This document shows positions 47,001 to 61,154 of a stretch of DNA of 64,000 bases, piece by piece (position 1 is the stretch's first letter; the number at the start of each line of letters is the position of its first letter). The DNA comes from Poecilobothrus nobilitatus (taxonomy: Eukaryota; Arthropoda; Insecta; Diptera; Dolichopodidae), in the NCBI GenBank assembly GCA_947095535.1, contig OX352774.1, forward strand, positions 40,564,496 through 40,628,495, read 5' to 3'. The notes beneath the pieces were generated by a model, which was not told the origin of the DNA, made no database searches, and saw only the letters and a list, made by a program, of their open reading frames with translations. Both the position numbers and the translations under genes were made by a program.

Positions 47001-48599
47001 GCCACAGGTATAATCAGAAATATATTATAAAATACAATTAAATTCGAAAAAGGTTTGGCCAGAACCATCTGAAAAACGAAGGGTTAATATTTTAATTTTT
47101 AATCAGTTTCGTTATGAATAGAATAATTATAATTCAGTTAATAATTTAAAATAAAATACAACAATTTGAACATTACTAAAGACAATTTTAGATTCATTTT
47201 AAGGTTTTATTTATTAATGAAATTAAATTTGTATTTATGCATACAGGGTGTTACTTTGACTTTTTGAAATTGGTTACTGCGAGAGACCTGGTTTCTGGTT
47301 TGAAAGTTACAAATTACAAAAAATTATAACATTTATTATAAATTTTAAATTTTATATTTCATGAATTTTGCAAATTGATAATCTAGATTCTAGTACTTAA
47401 CTTACATAATAAAATTATCAAACTTTTGATTTTTTCATAAGTTTTTTTTTCCTTTCAAAGTTTTAAAAGAGAACATGATAATGAGGAATAACGCAATGTT
47501 CTTAATATCTCGAACTGGTTATTTACAACAATTATTTAATACATTAAAAAAAAAAAGAAGCGGTTAATTAATTTTAATTATGATTACAATATTATATAAG
47601 TATAAATTTAAAATTAAATTTTTTAAATAGGTTAATTATACAGATAATTTACATACGCATTTTCTTTTTTGTATTAATAAGTAAAAACCAGACAGAAAGT
47701 AGACATTGCCTATATGGTAATATCATATAAACGTAATATAATATTTGTGTATGTATACAGTAAACCTTTTATTAACTGAATAAATGAAAAAAAAAAAATA
47801 TAATTTATCCAAATTTAAAATATATAAAGAATCCTTTATTCAAGAATACATTAAATTTTAATCGACTTCAGTTATTAAAATCTTAATTTAGAAAACTACA
47901 ACTACTTAAGAGTTTAAGGGTTAATTTTTCACTATTTTTACACTTAAAAATTTGCATAGGTTTATAAAATTACAGGAGTAGTTCGGTTCTTCAAGTTCAA
48001 GCATGGCAACTTCCAAATTTCAAATTCTAGTTCTACTTCTATATATAAAAATGAACAGAAGTCTGCTGTGATTTAATAGAACTAGACCGAAACATTATTT
48101 TGACTAAACCGTAGGACTAAATTTATAGTTAAAAAAAAAAAAAAAAATTAAATATAAAAAAAAATATTTATTCAATTTTTGATTTAACAAAATTAAATCA
48201 GTGAATTTTTATATACTAGTGAAAGAATTTGAAATTTGGTACTAGTCTGAAATACTGAAAACGTAATTTAAAACTACATGCCAATACTGAAGAGTTTAGT
48301 AGTGTTGAAGAACAAAACAATTCCTATATTTTTTATAAAATAGCCTTAACGATTATTTAACTTAGGATACAACATGTTGATATATAACTTATACCTGAAA
48401 TAATAAAAATCATTTGTATAGAATAGCGGTCTGAATGTATTGAAGTTAAAATAGTTATAAAGCTGGAGCTGTTGTCTCAAAAATTACTTTGACAAGTGTG
48501 TCTTGTACGTTTTTAGCGCATTTTGCAATAAATATATTAAAACAAATAAATACAAAAAAGACTCCAAAAATTTCAATTAAAAAATGTTTTTCTATTTTT
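44062..48599. other. Intergenic, dispersed and short direct repeats
   Basis: Contains the partner (45040-45106) of the 39889-39952 repeat, a 21 bp direct repeat (46379-46443), and a lone ACAGGGTGT transposon end near 47245. No gene was recognised. Several short open frames are composition artefacts. Confidence 0.5.
46379..46443. repeat. 21 bp direct repeat
   Basis: AAGTCTGGCCAGATCCCTAT (then A) occurs at 46379-46399 and 46423-46443, with AGATCCAC repeated twice in the spacer. Confidence 0.88.
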
Positions 48600-48800
48600 T
48601 TTTTGCTAGAGTAGGTGGGAATCTCGAAAGACAATGTTGAGATCAACATGCGAATTCTTTTTGATAGTATTGGACTTGAACCAACCAAACGACGCCTCAT
48701 TTTTAAACTAAACATTAGATTTAGAATCTATGATACAATAATGTACTGTTTGGTTTGGAAATTTGGTGAAAATTGGAATAAAGGAATAGGAAAAAAGGAA
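48600..48800 (-). pseudogene. LINE 3' end, Jockey-like group
   Basis: Reverse complement of the 50085-50245 copy: shared blocks include CCAAACCAAACAG, TTTGGTT.GTTCAAGTCC, and the end GAGATTCCCACCTACTCTAG before an A run (48593-48604 as T). The same ending occurs at 8212-8302. No coding frame is left; this is 3' UTR and the very end of ORF2. Confidence 0.65.
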
Positions 48801-50084
48801 ATTGGAAAATATGGAAAGTTACTGTATGTTGGAAGAAGTTTTTCGAAAAATTCTAAATTTTCAACCACTGTCTATATTTAGACATTATGTTTAATATTTC
48901 ATAAATTCACTGTGAAACTACAATTCTTTGTATATACGATTCCTTTTGTAATATTAAAGAAAAAAGTACTAAAAAGTTTTTTAGTAATAAGAATGACTTT
49001 TTTGACTATATATAAAAGACAAATAATTTACGTTCGACTGTATTACAATATGTATACGATTATGATGCTCTTTTCTCAATTTAATTAAAAAAAACCACAA
49101 ATATCCACAAAAATATTTAATTTCCTCAACTTTCCTTTTTTTTTTATTTAAATAATAAAATATAAATTATAAATTTATTGGAATATTATTATTTGTTATT
49201 ATTATTAATGCATTTTAATTAAATTTATTATATTTATGTTAATTTTCAATTTCATTGATTGATAACTAATTATTATTTTAAATAATTGTGTTGTGTGTTA
49301 ATTGGATTAACACATAATATTATTATAATGTTATACAATTTCCGACTAATTAAGATGTGAATCCCGTATTTGAGTAAAATCCATAATGAAATGTATAGTT
49401 TTTTACCATTTTCAAAATTTAAAATAAAATCAGATTAAATTTGGAGATAAACGAGAAAAAAAATAAACTTTGTTTTGAATAAATCAATAATTAATCAACT
49501 ATGCACTAAATTTTCATATAAGTGTATAAGTATAAGATATAAAATACGCTGAATCTAAGAGTAAGAGTACAAATGAGATATATATATATATATATATTAA
49601 TATATATATATATTTATATATGGGTATATTTAATTTACTGGTTTACTGATTGTTCAAAAACATAAGAAAGGAACTCGATCTGGAGTACAAGAATTATTTT
49701 GTTGAGCAAATTTCGTAGTATATTCCTAGATGATAATCTAATCTAACTATTTATTGATATAATCTATCTAACTAGGCATTAATATTTGCTGAATTTTTTT
49801 TTAAATAAAATTAAAGTATTAACTTAATTTAATATTCGCTGTGTTTCTTTATTTGGTATTACAGTTTTAGTAATAAGTTTTCCAACGAAATCATATAAAA
49901 ATCTTTTTTACTGCCTTAGTTTTTTAATAACCTAATTTTATTACTTGGTCTTGTTCCAATCAAAATCTTAATATTTCTTTTAATTAAATATCATAACATG
50001 TATAGAATATTGATAAAATCAAGAAGAACGTGAATATCATATCTTTGTTGTAGATGTAGACACTGCTCACAACATGCAGTAACA
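48801..50084. other. Region between the inverted LINE 3' ends
   Basis: A+T-rich with a (TA)n stretch at about 49578-49620. No gene seen. Confidence 0.6.
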
Positions 50085-50250
50085 TCCCATATTTTTAATT
50101 TTCCTTTATTCCTATTTTCTCTAATCTACAAACCAAACAGAACATTGCTGTAAAAAGGAGGTGGAGTTTGGTTTGTTCAAGTCCAAAACTATACCAAAGA
50201 GATTCATTTGTGTTTCTTGAGATTCCCAACTACCCTCGCAAAAAAAAAAG
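50085..50250 (+). pseudogene. LINE 3' end, Jockey-like group, plus copy
   Basis: Blocks TTTAATTTTCCTTTATTCCT, CAAACCAAACAGAACATT and TTTGGTTTGTTCAAGTCCAA lead to GAGATTCCCAACTACCCTCG and an A run. It is an inverted partner of 48600-48800. Confidence 0.65.
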
Positions 50251-50497
50251 TTTTATGTATTCAGTATTTAATCTCTTATAATATGGTAATATCTGGTAAT
50301 ATCTTCGAATTTTAATATTTGATCTTTAATATATTCTGAAATATTAGCATTTTTATATATACAAAAAAAAATTATATTCAACGATTTGATTAACTAATTG
50401 TTCTCACTAATTGCATTCATATATAATATGAATAATTTATATTGTAATAGGTAAGATTTTACATTACGATAATTAATATCATAAAATAAAATAAATA
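50251..50497. other. Intergenic, nothing recognised
   Basis: Short A+T-rich stretch between a LINE 3' end and a SINE1 copy. Confidence 0.6.
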
Positions 50498-50688
50498 GGG
50501 GCTTCGATGGCCTAGTGGGTAAGACCGTATAAAATGCGTTTTAACACCGAAGTAGTGTAGGTTCAAATTCCATACTCATCGTAAGAATAATTTCCACTTA
50601 CGACATTTACAGCCACGCCTAAAAAGGAAAGACTGTGTAATTTCCTTGTCACAATTAATGTGGCAGAGGAATGAACTAAAAAAAAAAT
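50498..50688 (+). mobile_element. SINE1, plus copy
   Basis: Head GGGGCTTCGATGGCCTAGTG, box A TAGTGGGTAAGACCG, mutated box B (GGTTCAAATTCC), body ATCGTAAGAATAATTTCCAC and ACAGCCACGCCTAAAAAGG, 3' stem-loop region ACAATTAATGTGGCAG, then an A/AAAT tail. Older than the copies at 21902 and 38754, judging by the damaged box B. Confidence 0.85.
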
Positions 50689-53600
50689 AAATAAATTAAA
50701 GAATTCGTGTTTAGTGGGCCACAAATATATAGAATTTGTGTTTCATAATCTTGTCCAATAGATACATCTGAATATAATCAATGACTTAGTGCAAATATTG
50801 ATTAAAAAGAAACTCAAGCTAAGAATAAAATATAAAATAATAAGCACCTTGTTGATGTCCTTGTTGAACCAAAAATATTCTCAAAAGTAATTATAAATCT
50901 GCAATAAGTAGGAGAGACTATTACATGTTAAATTTCGTAAGTATCTACTATTTAAAATAGTAATAAACACAATTTCGACTATCGGCGAAATTCACTTCGC
51001 CCAACTATTTTTCATCAAATAAAAATATAATGTGTTTATTCAAAATGAACAACGTTTTTAATTTTTGTTGCTGAAGAGATGAATTTTAAATCTAATCATC
51101 AATGAAAAAATATTAATAAGTATGTTTTAATTTTTTAGTGACGAATTTTTAATCGAGGGTCGGAATTATTTTTAAACTTAATACCATTTAATAATTATCT
51201 GTTATAATTCCCATTTAAACACGCTGCTACAATCCGAGTTCTATTTTCCTCTTACTCTTTCCTTCTTTTATCCTTTTTCTCAGCCATTATACTGTTTTAC
51301 AGTTAGGTTTATTAGTCCATTAGACTAGCTATGGGAGGAAGGTGATTTTAGTGGGTAAAAATCGCACACTACTAAAAAGGTGTCTTGGTGTCTTTTAAAG
51401 ATTTACAGTTCCCGCAGATAAAAAAAAATTTATTAAGGCGATAATATTTAATAACAAATTACAAAAAATGGATTTGATAATAGTTAACTAATATGAATCT
51501 CTTAAAACCATATTATAAAAGGTTAATTAAAAATATTAATGAAACTTTATAGTCTCATATAATTAAATTTTAGTTTTATACAATTTTGATAGGATGTATA
51601 TCCGAATTTTAGAGCAAAAATTAGTGTTTTTGTTTTTTTTAATAATTTTAAAAACCATTTTACTATGGCTATCTAAATTATTTTAAAGAAATCAACTGTT
51701 TTTAAAGGATACAAGAATAAAAATAAATTTTTGTTTTTGAAAGTACTTAATTTTATGTTATATAACATATACATAACGGTACACAATTTCATATTATGTA
51801 ATAAATGTAAAGAAAACCGTTTTTCCTTATTGTTGTAATTAAAAATTTTTTTTAAACAGTAAGCTACGAAACAAAAGACATATAGTTGAAATCTGCTAAT
51901 AATAATGATATAATAAAATTCTATTTTTTTTAATATACCTACACATTTTTATTTTATAAAAATTAATTTATTTATATTTTAATAATATTGATTAAAAAAT
52001 ACCTTTTATACCTTTTAATTTGTTTTTATTTTTTTTTTTTAATGGTTGTTTCGCTAAAAATTCAGTTGCGTTAAATTTTTATTTTCTTAAGAAACGAATT
52101 TTTGGTTTATGGGTTTAAAAAATATTATTATGTACATAAATATATTGAATTTGGCATTTTATTTATAAAATATGTATATATCTATAACAATAATATTATA
52201 AATATATATTTAATAGATATTTGGCTGTAAAAAAAAAAAAAAAAAAAAAAAAAAACAAACTATAAAAATCATTATTAATTTTACAATTTTAATTGAAAAA
52301 TCGTGATTATTTTAACATCACCGTTATATATGTGTATATACAAGTGTGTAAGGGGTATCTAAATACATAAAAATTGTAATGCTTCACATATTTTTATGAT
52401 TGCTACATATTTTTGGTTGTTTTTTTGTTTTTTTTTTTTTTTGAATATTTATAGCTTTAATTTTTTTTTAACCGATTAATATATTATGTTAATATTTTAA
52501 TGATTATTATAATAAAATGCGAAAATATTTGCTAATAGTTAGAGACTTTTAGAAAAAAAAAAAAGAAAAAAAAAGTTTTTTTTTGTAAAAGATACATATA
52601 TGTAATAAAAAAAAAAAATTATTTGTAACAAAATTTTTATATTTTATTATTATATAAAAATTTTATTTTTTTAAATACATATATGTATATTTGTATATGT
52701 ACGTATGTGATTCACAATTTTCATTACAAATACATTAAATTTATGTATGATGAAGTGTATTCCATGATGCAGAAGAATCTATATATGTATATACGTATAT
52801 TATGGTTTATAATTTTAACAATCTATATAAATTTCAGTTCATTTAATTTTAACTATATATATACTATATATATATATATATATTTTAACTATATATATAT
52901 GTATGTTTAACTGTAGCTACAGTTTGGTTTTACTTTCACTTAATAAGAACACTGAAGCTTTAATTGTTGAGATAAAGTTTTGATATAGAAACATAATAGT
53001 CTATACATACTCTTGTATACATTTGGTATGAAAAGGTGTATAATATTGTTCACTTTAATAATGGAGATTTCAGATCAATTTATTTTAACTAAGAAAAGAC
53101 ATGACGTGTGACTTTTTATATTAACTAACAAACTATATATATATGCTTTTAATTGCATTTTTTTTCTTTTTCTTCTGGAATAACCTTAAATAAAATGTAA
53201 TTGCAACTTTAAATTTAATTGAAATTCTAAACGATTTTTTTTTGTAAACGGTTAATGCATTTAAAAATAAAAAAAATAAAAACCAAAAATTATTTTTCCA
53301 ATTGACTTTTTCTTTTAAAACGGATGTGTTAATAAATTCGTTATATTTAAAAATGAAAGAATTTATCGAATATTTATTATAGAGATATCGTCTGTAAATA
53401 ATGACGGTATATAGCCTACATACATATATATATATCTTTTGAAAATTAGACGATAAAAAAACAGCGATTTTAAAGGGAGGCATTAAGAAAGGACTGTTTT
53501 TTAAGAAATACTCTTAAGGAGTCTTAACGTGACAACACATTATGACTTTCCAATTTTTTTATCACAACGAAAAGTTCGCTATAAATTAAAAAAAACATAT

Positions 53601-55539
53601 AAAGTGTATTTGCGTCCTACGAATCATTAGATTTGATCTTTTGAATTTTCGACTTTCGTTTAAAATTTATTAAGTTTTTAGACATTACAAAATTTTTATA
53701 AAAATGTTATCAAATTAAAACTAAAACAAACATTGCCGTGCCATCTCATTGAAATCCATAATTCATCAAATATCATTATTACATTATGGATTTACTTTTA
53801 TAATAAATAGCACGAACGAAAAATTGATCTAGTTTGAGTGTTTGAAATAGAAAATGTGGTTTAATATGGTGAAACTCCTCACAGTACTGTATTAATCGTT
53901 GCGACCAAAACAATTATTCGATCCTTTTGTTTCCACCCCCTAATCGCAAAAAAGAAAAAAGTATATATAAAGTATATATATCTGGTATTCTTATTTGAAG
54001 GTGTACAAACATAGGAGCAATTTTAATATAACCAAGACTATTGTACGAGTATAAAATCATCTTATGTATAAATAAAATTATATGAGGTTCTTAAAAAGTT
54101 TAATTTTTTGACCAATTGACCAATTAAATTGAATATAATTTAAAAGACTATATTTATGTTAGCTCCCGCAAGCTCCGTAAGAAATAATGCAAAAAAGAAA
54201 ATATGAAATAACATTGACAATTCATCAAAAATGTAAGGGAAATATCTAAATGGGTTATTTGCGTTACGTTTCCTACCGTTATTTACCTTAAAATTTAGAT
54301 TTTAAAAAATTTTTGAAAAATTTTTACATATATTTGATTTTTAAAATGTTTACTATACTTATCCTATTTATCGTTTACATTTAAATAAAAAAATTAATGA
54401 ATAAAAAAACTGCCTTCGAAAATATATATAAAAAAAAACAGACCAATTGTGAATTTTTTCAGGACTATTAAGTTCCATATACTATATTGTATACCTATAT
54501 ATAAGATGGTAATATATTTGATTACATATTAACTACATAAATATGTCACATGAGTATTATAACAATATATATTATGTATGTAACAAAAAAAAAAAGTGTA
54601 TTTTACAATTTATTTGTAAGTAATATTTAGAGCGTATCATTTAGTCGTCTTTTAGTTTTTAAAAAGACATTTAAATCGAAACAATGTAATTATTGTTAAA
54701 ATAAAATTATATTTTGAAAGTGTAATTGGTTAGTAAAATGGTTTTTTTTCTTTTCTTTAATTGTAGATTATTACATAATTTTATTTTTAAATTTAAAGAT
54801 TAATTAAGTAATTTGATAAAAAAAAAAAAATTTTGCATCTTGTATAATAGATGTTAAAATGTTAATAAATATTATTGCAAAAAACTGAGTCATTAATTCA
54901 TTGTTTTTTTTATCAATTTGCAAAAATGCTATAATAATGAATTTAAGCGACATACACTGTTTTTAGACAGTGTACAAGTTAGTATATAGAAAATTCCCCT
55001 ACAGTAATATCTATACTTACTCCTTATATTTTATACTGAATAATTATAATGTCTGTCATAAAATTAATTAATTTTTTTTAATTTACATATATAGTTCTTA
55101 ATTATAATTACAAAATTTTTATGTACAGTTTAGAAAAATGTTCTTTGTAGCTGACGTATGATATGATGTTAGAGAATGTGACATATTAGACATAATATTA
55201 AATTTTGAAAAGGAAAATAGTATGATAAAACTGTTATACAAATGATTTTTAAAAATATGTTCCAAACTTTTTTTTTAAAACTACCCTATACTTAAACTAA
55301 ATGGTTACATTTCCAAGTTTTTTATAGCATCTGATAACCTTACAAATAAGCAACAAATTTTAACTATTTATACTCGTAGAGGTTCAATAGAAATTTATAG
55401 TAATTTGAATTTTATATGAATATTTCCACATGCCAATCGGCACTCTCACAAGAGTTTTATTAAAGTCAAAATGTTTTCTTATTATATTATTCTTTTCATA
55501 AATATTTTCGATAACAAATTAAACCAAAAATTGCCTTCT
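50689..55539. other. Intergenic, no gene seen
   Basis: At 51230-51430 a LINE-3'-end-like segment (TTTTAGTGGGTAAAAATCGC, GGTGTCTTGGTGTCTTTTAA) ends before an A run. A 27-base poly-A run lies at 52229-52255. (TA)n tracts occur near 52854-52905. At about 53840-53950 a segment ending CACCCCCTAATCGC then A's may be another LINE 3' end. Nothing else is supported. Confidence 0.5.
52229..52255. repeat. 27-base poly-A run
   Basis: An uninterrupted A run, the longest homopolymer I noticed in the window. There is no clear retroposon body on either side. Confidence 0.85.
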
Positions 55540-56062
55540 TTAAATCACTTTTGTGGTATAACTATACAGCTAAATGTTTGGGTTATTTGAATTGCTGTAA
55601 AACATTACTTTTCTACATCACATCTTATCAATATATTTGGTCTGGAGGTCCCAAAACAATGCTGGTTAATTTCAACAATGTACAAAACAGAGCTATTCGT
55701 CTAATTAACGATCCCAATATATTGATAAGATATGAAAAAGAGCACAACTCTTTTTTCAAAACTTTTTGAAAATTTTCCTACATAAAAATCCCTAATTTTA
55801 GTAAATCCCGTTTTCCCACGGATCCTTTCCACATCCTTAGCTAACCGACCACACTGTACATTTGTATTAAAGGTTTAAATCCCGTTCTGGCAAGAATTCT
55901 TCCCACGTTTGCCCACGTCACTAACAAACTGTACATTTTATTTTCAATAAATGCTGTACATTTATTAATTGTATACTTTTAAAAGTTCAGCACTATCCTG
56001 AGTAATCACTTCCAATTCCTTTGGGTGACTTTTGAAGTTTTCAGTGGCCGTCCTAAAAAAAA
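55540..56062 (+). pseudogene. Jockey-like LINE fragment: RT C-terminus to 3' end
   Basis: An open stretch (55551-55769) includes KCLGYLNCCKTLLFYITSYQ, then YIWSGGPKTMLVNF, then NVQNRAIRLINDPN. It corresponds to the LG.L.R.......LY...... Y.W.GA..T.L....Q.RA.RLI.D block at the RT end. Downstream, a 60 bp segment is duplicated: TAAATCCCGTT...CTGTACATTT at 55802-55865 and 55877-55937. The end (56030-56062) TTTTGAAGTTTTCAGTGGCC before an A run resembles the 8300 copy. Confidence 0.75.
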
Positions 56063-59000
56063 CTGTCATGGAATTTTTTTTTTGTAGTCTAAAATTCAGC
56101 TTATGTAATTTATTTTGTACATCAAGAAGTCTACTCCTATTTTAAGCTCGCATTTTATAAGATTAAAGTATTTAAAAAACTATAATAGAATGAAGGTAAA
56201 ACAATATATTCCAATGTTATATACGTACTAAACCTACTAAACTATACAGTATTTTTTTCTATCTGTCAAAAAACAAATCGAATGTAAAATCTAAGGCGCA
56301 CATTTTCTAAAATACAATAAAAACAGCTTAGAATTTTATATGTGAGAACAATTTTTGAAAAATCAAGAGACGCATCCGTCAATTTGAAGGGAATCCTAAA
56401 TATAATTAAGAAAAGCTGCTAATGCACATAAAATTATAATTTTGAAGCTTTAATGATTGCATTTTATTTCCAAAAAAATGTATACAGGCACAAAAGTTAT
56501 AGGTGTCTGAAAATAGGTAATTTTCAATTTTTTTTCCCTAATAACTCTTACTTGTTTATGATGGAGTGTACAAATAGATTTTCAAAGGTAACTTATGTTT
56601 ATTAATCAAGACATTTTTAACATATATCAAGGTTCTACATAAAGTCTAGTAGGTGATATGCAGAAAACAAAATCTTTTCTTTTCATAACGTTAAATTTAA
56701 ATACTAAATTACAAAAAAATGTATAATTATAAAGTTAAAAAAATCACCATAAGTCTTGTTGTTTGGTGATTTATGGTACGAAAATGTTGAGCAAAATTTC
56801 TAAAAGAGTATTTCTAATTTAGAGAGACTGTATGGGTGATTCTACATAAAAATTTTGTTCTACAACATTAATTTTTTAAGAGACCTATCATTATAATTTC
56901 ATTGTTCTATACCTTAAACTCTAAGGTGTACAAGTTTTGTAAATAGACGGAGATACAAAATGAAATGAATAAACAAAAAATTTTCAAATATTTTTTTTGA
57001 GGTGAGTTTTTATGGTGAAATTAAAAAAAAAACTGCAGTTTTTGTTATATTGTAAGATATTTTTAAAAATCTCAATTTAGTTTTGTTTTGGTATTATTAG
57101 GTCCGATGAAATTATTCCTAGATATTACTAAATTTTTTTTATAATTAATATGAGTTAAAAACTATTTAAATTGGTCATGAAAAACTCTAATGCTATTACA
57201 CCTACTAGATTGTACACACATATTTCATAAAATAAAAAAAAAAAGTTTTTTTTAAGTATTTTATTGGAAAAACTTAAAAACGTTTTTTTTAAATGATTTT
57301 ATTACATTACAGCAGATAATAATGACGAATGGTCAAAAGCTTTGTAAAAATTATTGAATTTAATAAAAACGAGGAAGAATACAGTTGCCCTTGTCAACAT
57401 AAAATTTATTTTTATAAATTATATAATATATATATATAATACATAACTCATCATCGTCAACAATTTTAATTATCGATAGGTACAAAAGTACAAAAAAAAA
57501 GGTACAAAAACACTAAAAAAAAAACAAAAAACATTCAAATAATTTTTTGTTATATTGAAATTTTGTATGAAAAATGTGTTTTGATCCAAAGTTTTGATCA
57601 AATCTTAACCAAAAAAATAGGCAACCTACAAATTGTACACAAATATTTTGTGTTAATTTCATGATTCTAGCTTTCTTAGTTTTTAATTGACTATAGTTTT
57701 TTGATTCCGATTTGATCCATATACACTAGAGTCTATATCTATCGGGTTTATTTAGAGGTGTTACAAACGGAGAAGCATTTTTAATATATCCGTTAACAAC
57801 AAAAAGTTATTTTGTTTGCTGTGTACTTATCTACCTATATAAAACATTCAATAATTAAAGTGAAATATTTGGGTTATGAATAATTATTTTGATCGTTAAT
57901 CAGATTGATAATGGCTATATATATATATATATATATGTTTGCATTGGTTAATCAATATTTATTTTATTTTTTCCTATAAAACTTAAAAAAAAAAAACAAA
58001 AATAAGAAAAAAGAAAAATAAAATCATGAAAGTAAATAAATAATTTTTTTTACAATGATCCCAGTAGTTAACAACAATTGAATTGTTAGTTCACAATAAT
58101 CGTTAAAATCGTTTTTCTTTTCTTCTATTGATCTAATTTTTATAACTATATATAATATATATGTATTTAATAATATGATTTAATTTTTTTTTTTGTTATA
58201 TGTTTTATATTTATTTGTTAATTTATTTGAAAATAGGAAAACACAATAAACCAGTAAACCTGAATTATATCCTGATTATAATAAACAGGTTCAAAATTTT
58301 CTTTCATATTCGGGCAATTTTCACAATACAACAGAAATAAATATTATATAGATAGTTTTTATAAATTATTATTATTATTTTTTTTTTCACAATAATATAT
58401 TATAATATATATAAAATAGAAAAAATAAAAAAAAAAAAATAAAAAATTAGAAAATTAAAATAAAATTAAATAAAAAACTGTTATAAAAACATTTTTTTCC
58501 AATTAAAATATTTTGCATAAAAAGAAATCATCAAATAAGACAGTCTTATACAATTGAATTGTTAAAATAAATGAACAGAGAAAAATAAAAATATAGTATA
58601 TATATAATATATATTATAAAGATATATAATATGTATATAATTTTTTATCTATATATAGAAATAAAAAAAATATAATATATTTTATTTTTATTTAACATGT
58701 TAAGATGTTAATACGAAATTTGTAATATATTTTATATATAGTATAAAAAATTTTAATAGAAATTTCCAATATTACTACAAATATACCTTAAAAATGACAG
58801 GGGAATAGGGTCATAAATTAATGTCACTTGAAAAAATTTTTTTAATTAAGATATTATTTATAATCAAGGTTAAGACAACAGTTTACACAATAAAATAAGT
58901 TTTACAAAATAATTTATATACCAAAAAAAAAAAAAAAATAAAAATTTCATAAAATATATACATACAGTAAAAGAAAATCCATTTTATGCGAACGAAGCCT

Positions 59001-59187
59001 TATAATTCCAATATATATAACATTAAAGATATACACTTATATTACAATTTACAACTATAACAAAATACTGACACTTTATCGTCTTTTAACGGTTAAGATA
59101 TACAATGACAGTGACAGCTACTAATACAAAAGTATACAATAGACCTATTAACGCTATAACCGTTGTTTATTCAAGTAAAATTTTAAT
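56063..59187. other. Intergenic, nothing firmly recognised
   Basis: A+T-rich. Several GTGTACAA-containing segments (about 56565, 56930, 57205, 57630) hint at an old repeat, but I could not align them into units. (AT)n at 57913-57936. Confidence 0.5.
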
Positions 59188-59487
59188 TGTGTTTCAAACC
59201 ACAGACTAAATATATTATACAGACGAAAAGTTTCATATAAAAATTTTAAGTCATTTTTAGGAGCCAACATGAACATTTTTTTGAAGCCAGACTAAGTATT
59301 TTAGATATTTAAATAGCAAAAACAAAAATTTATAGAATATCCTTTTGTATTTTCTATTTTTGTAATTTAAATATTCTAAAATACTTAGTCTAGTAGCTAG
59401 CTCCATAAACTATGAAACTCCAAAAGCTCCATCATTATATGAAACTGATCGTCTGTATAGTTTTTATTTAGTCTGTGGTCAAACTCA
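59188..59487. mobile_element. Foldback/MITE-like element with long nested inverted repeats
   Basis: Outer arms of about 50 bases (59191-59240 and 59435-59484) both read, in inverted sense, CCACAGACTAAAT, TATACAGACGA and GTTTCATATAA with few differences. A second, inner pair begins AGACTAAGTATTTTAGATAT (near 59288) and is answered by AAATATTCTAAAATACTTAG then TCT (about 59371-59393). The whole 300 bp could fold into one long hairpin. No coding capacity. Confidence 0.78.
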
Positions 59488-60611
59488 CTGACAACATTGT
59501 TTATGTTGCTGGAGTATTACATTTTCATGGCGGCTATACGAAATAAAATTTGTCATTTTGACATAAATGTCTTTGTAACTTTATCACAAGATAGTTTAAA
59601 CTTTCTTACCATTTTTCGGAAATGACTAGCTATATTTTTAGCTATATTAATAAAATCTTAGTTCTAACAAACGACAACTTAAACGAAAGACAACTTTTTC
59701 TTTTTACACTTTTCGAATATTCTTCGAACATTTCCCATAACATTTTTCTATATACATATGTGTTGTAAATAAACTTAAATAAATTAGACAATAAAAAATA
59801 AAAACAATTTTTTTTTTTTAAATTATAAAAAGTGTAAAATTCCAAGAATTAATTTTGAATAAAATTTAAAATTAAAATTTTCTTTTTTTTATTAAATTAA
59901 AGAAAAGCATAAAAAACTGGTAAAATGTTTGTAAACTTTTTAAAAATTTTTAAAATGTTTCTCAACAAATACACAATATGTATATATTGTATATATATTA
60001 TAATAATATTATCTCTCATCGTATCGTAATATGATAAAAAGGTGTGTTGAATTAAATGAGAAAATATTTTATTCACCACATATTATTATTATTAAGTATT
60101 AATATTTAACACTTGAAAGTTGCAATCTATCTCTAATGCATATATTTTACTGTTTAACTCATTTTCTCATTTATTACAACAAGAAGAAAAAGAAAAAAGA
60201 AAAAAACCAAAATTAAAAACCACAAAACACGTCTTGTCTTTATTTTTTCTTTTATGGTAAAAAAAAAAAAAAAAAAAAAATTGATGATGATTATAATAAT
60301 AATGATGTTTGATAGAAACTCTTCACTTTTAACTTAACAATATTTACTTTTTTAATAATATATTATATTTACAATTAATTTTTTAAATATTTAAAACAAA
60401 AAAAAAATAAAGGTATTATAAATAAAAAAAATATATTTATTATATGACATTATGTTTCGATTTATTTTTGTTTTCTTAGAAAATAAAATATAAAGACAAT
60501 TTATTGTACAATAGATTTTAGTTAAATCTTTTTAATCATTATTTAATTGTGCTAACTCAAATGGTTACCTAAAATGATTTATTATATTGTGTTATATTCA
60601 ATTAGGTTAAG
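59488..60611. other. Intergenic, nothing recognised
   Basis: A+T-rich with a 22-base A run at 60259-60280. Short minus-strand open frames have no protein-like features. Confidence 0.6.
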
Positions 60612-60695
60612 AAAGTTCTTAGTCTTGTACAATAGCTACAGCCGAGTAATCAACGGCTTAGTGAAATTAATGATTCACGAAACTAAAGCTTAGTC
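60612..60695 (+). repeat. SINE3-related distal block, third copy
   Basis: CTTAGTCTTGTACAATAGCT, then ACAGCCGAGTAATCAACGGC, then TTAGTG and GATTCACGAAACT: the reverse complement of 2485-2579. No tRNA head is present here, so only the distal part was inserted or kept. Confidence 0.75.
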
Positions 60696-61154
60696 AAATC
60701 TTAGATAAAAGATTTTTTTTATAAAATCTGGAAAAAATATTACAGTTTGCTTAAAGATTTAGCTTAAGATAGTTAGAACTTAGAATACTTAGACAAATTT
60801 AAATAATTAGGTGACTAGGATGTTCAATGTTTATTTACATTATTCCCCTTGCAGCGATAATTGGATTTCATTAGCTTTTAAAACCAGTTGCTTTCTGCTG
60901 ACTTATCTATTCAAATTCTAAATTCAATTTTACAATATTCTGAAGCAGAGCTAAGAAATATAAATTAGTTGTAGATTGTCAGAATTAATGATACTAAAAA
61001 TACCTTAACTCCTTTAATCTCTTCATTTATTAAGTTTCTCGAGGAAGATCTAAAAATCTCGAGAATGATACAAGATTTTCGTTTTTATATTTACTAAAGG
61101 CAGAACCATTTAAATAAATCTCATGTTGAAGTATAATGTATAGAGGATAATTTA
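60696..61154. other. Intergenic, nothing recognised
   Basis: Less extreme composition than the flanks but no reading frame or known motif. Confidence 0.5.

Noticed and set aside
53133..53483. 116-codon minus-strand open frame
   Set aside because: It is Lys/Phe/Tyr/Ile-rich as expected from A+T-rich noise, with no motif, signal or splice context supporting a gene.
59642..60079. Two short minus-strand open frames
   Set aside because: Composition-driven, with no conserved pattern and no promoter or splice signals.
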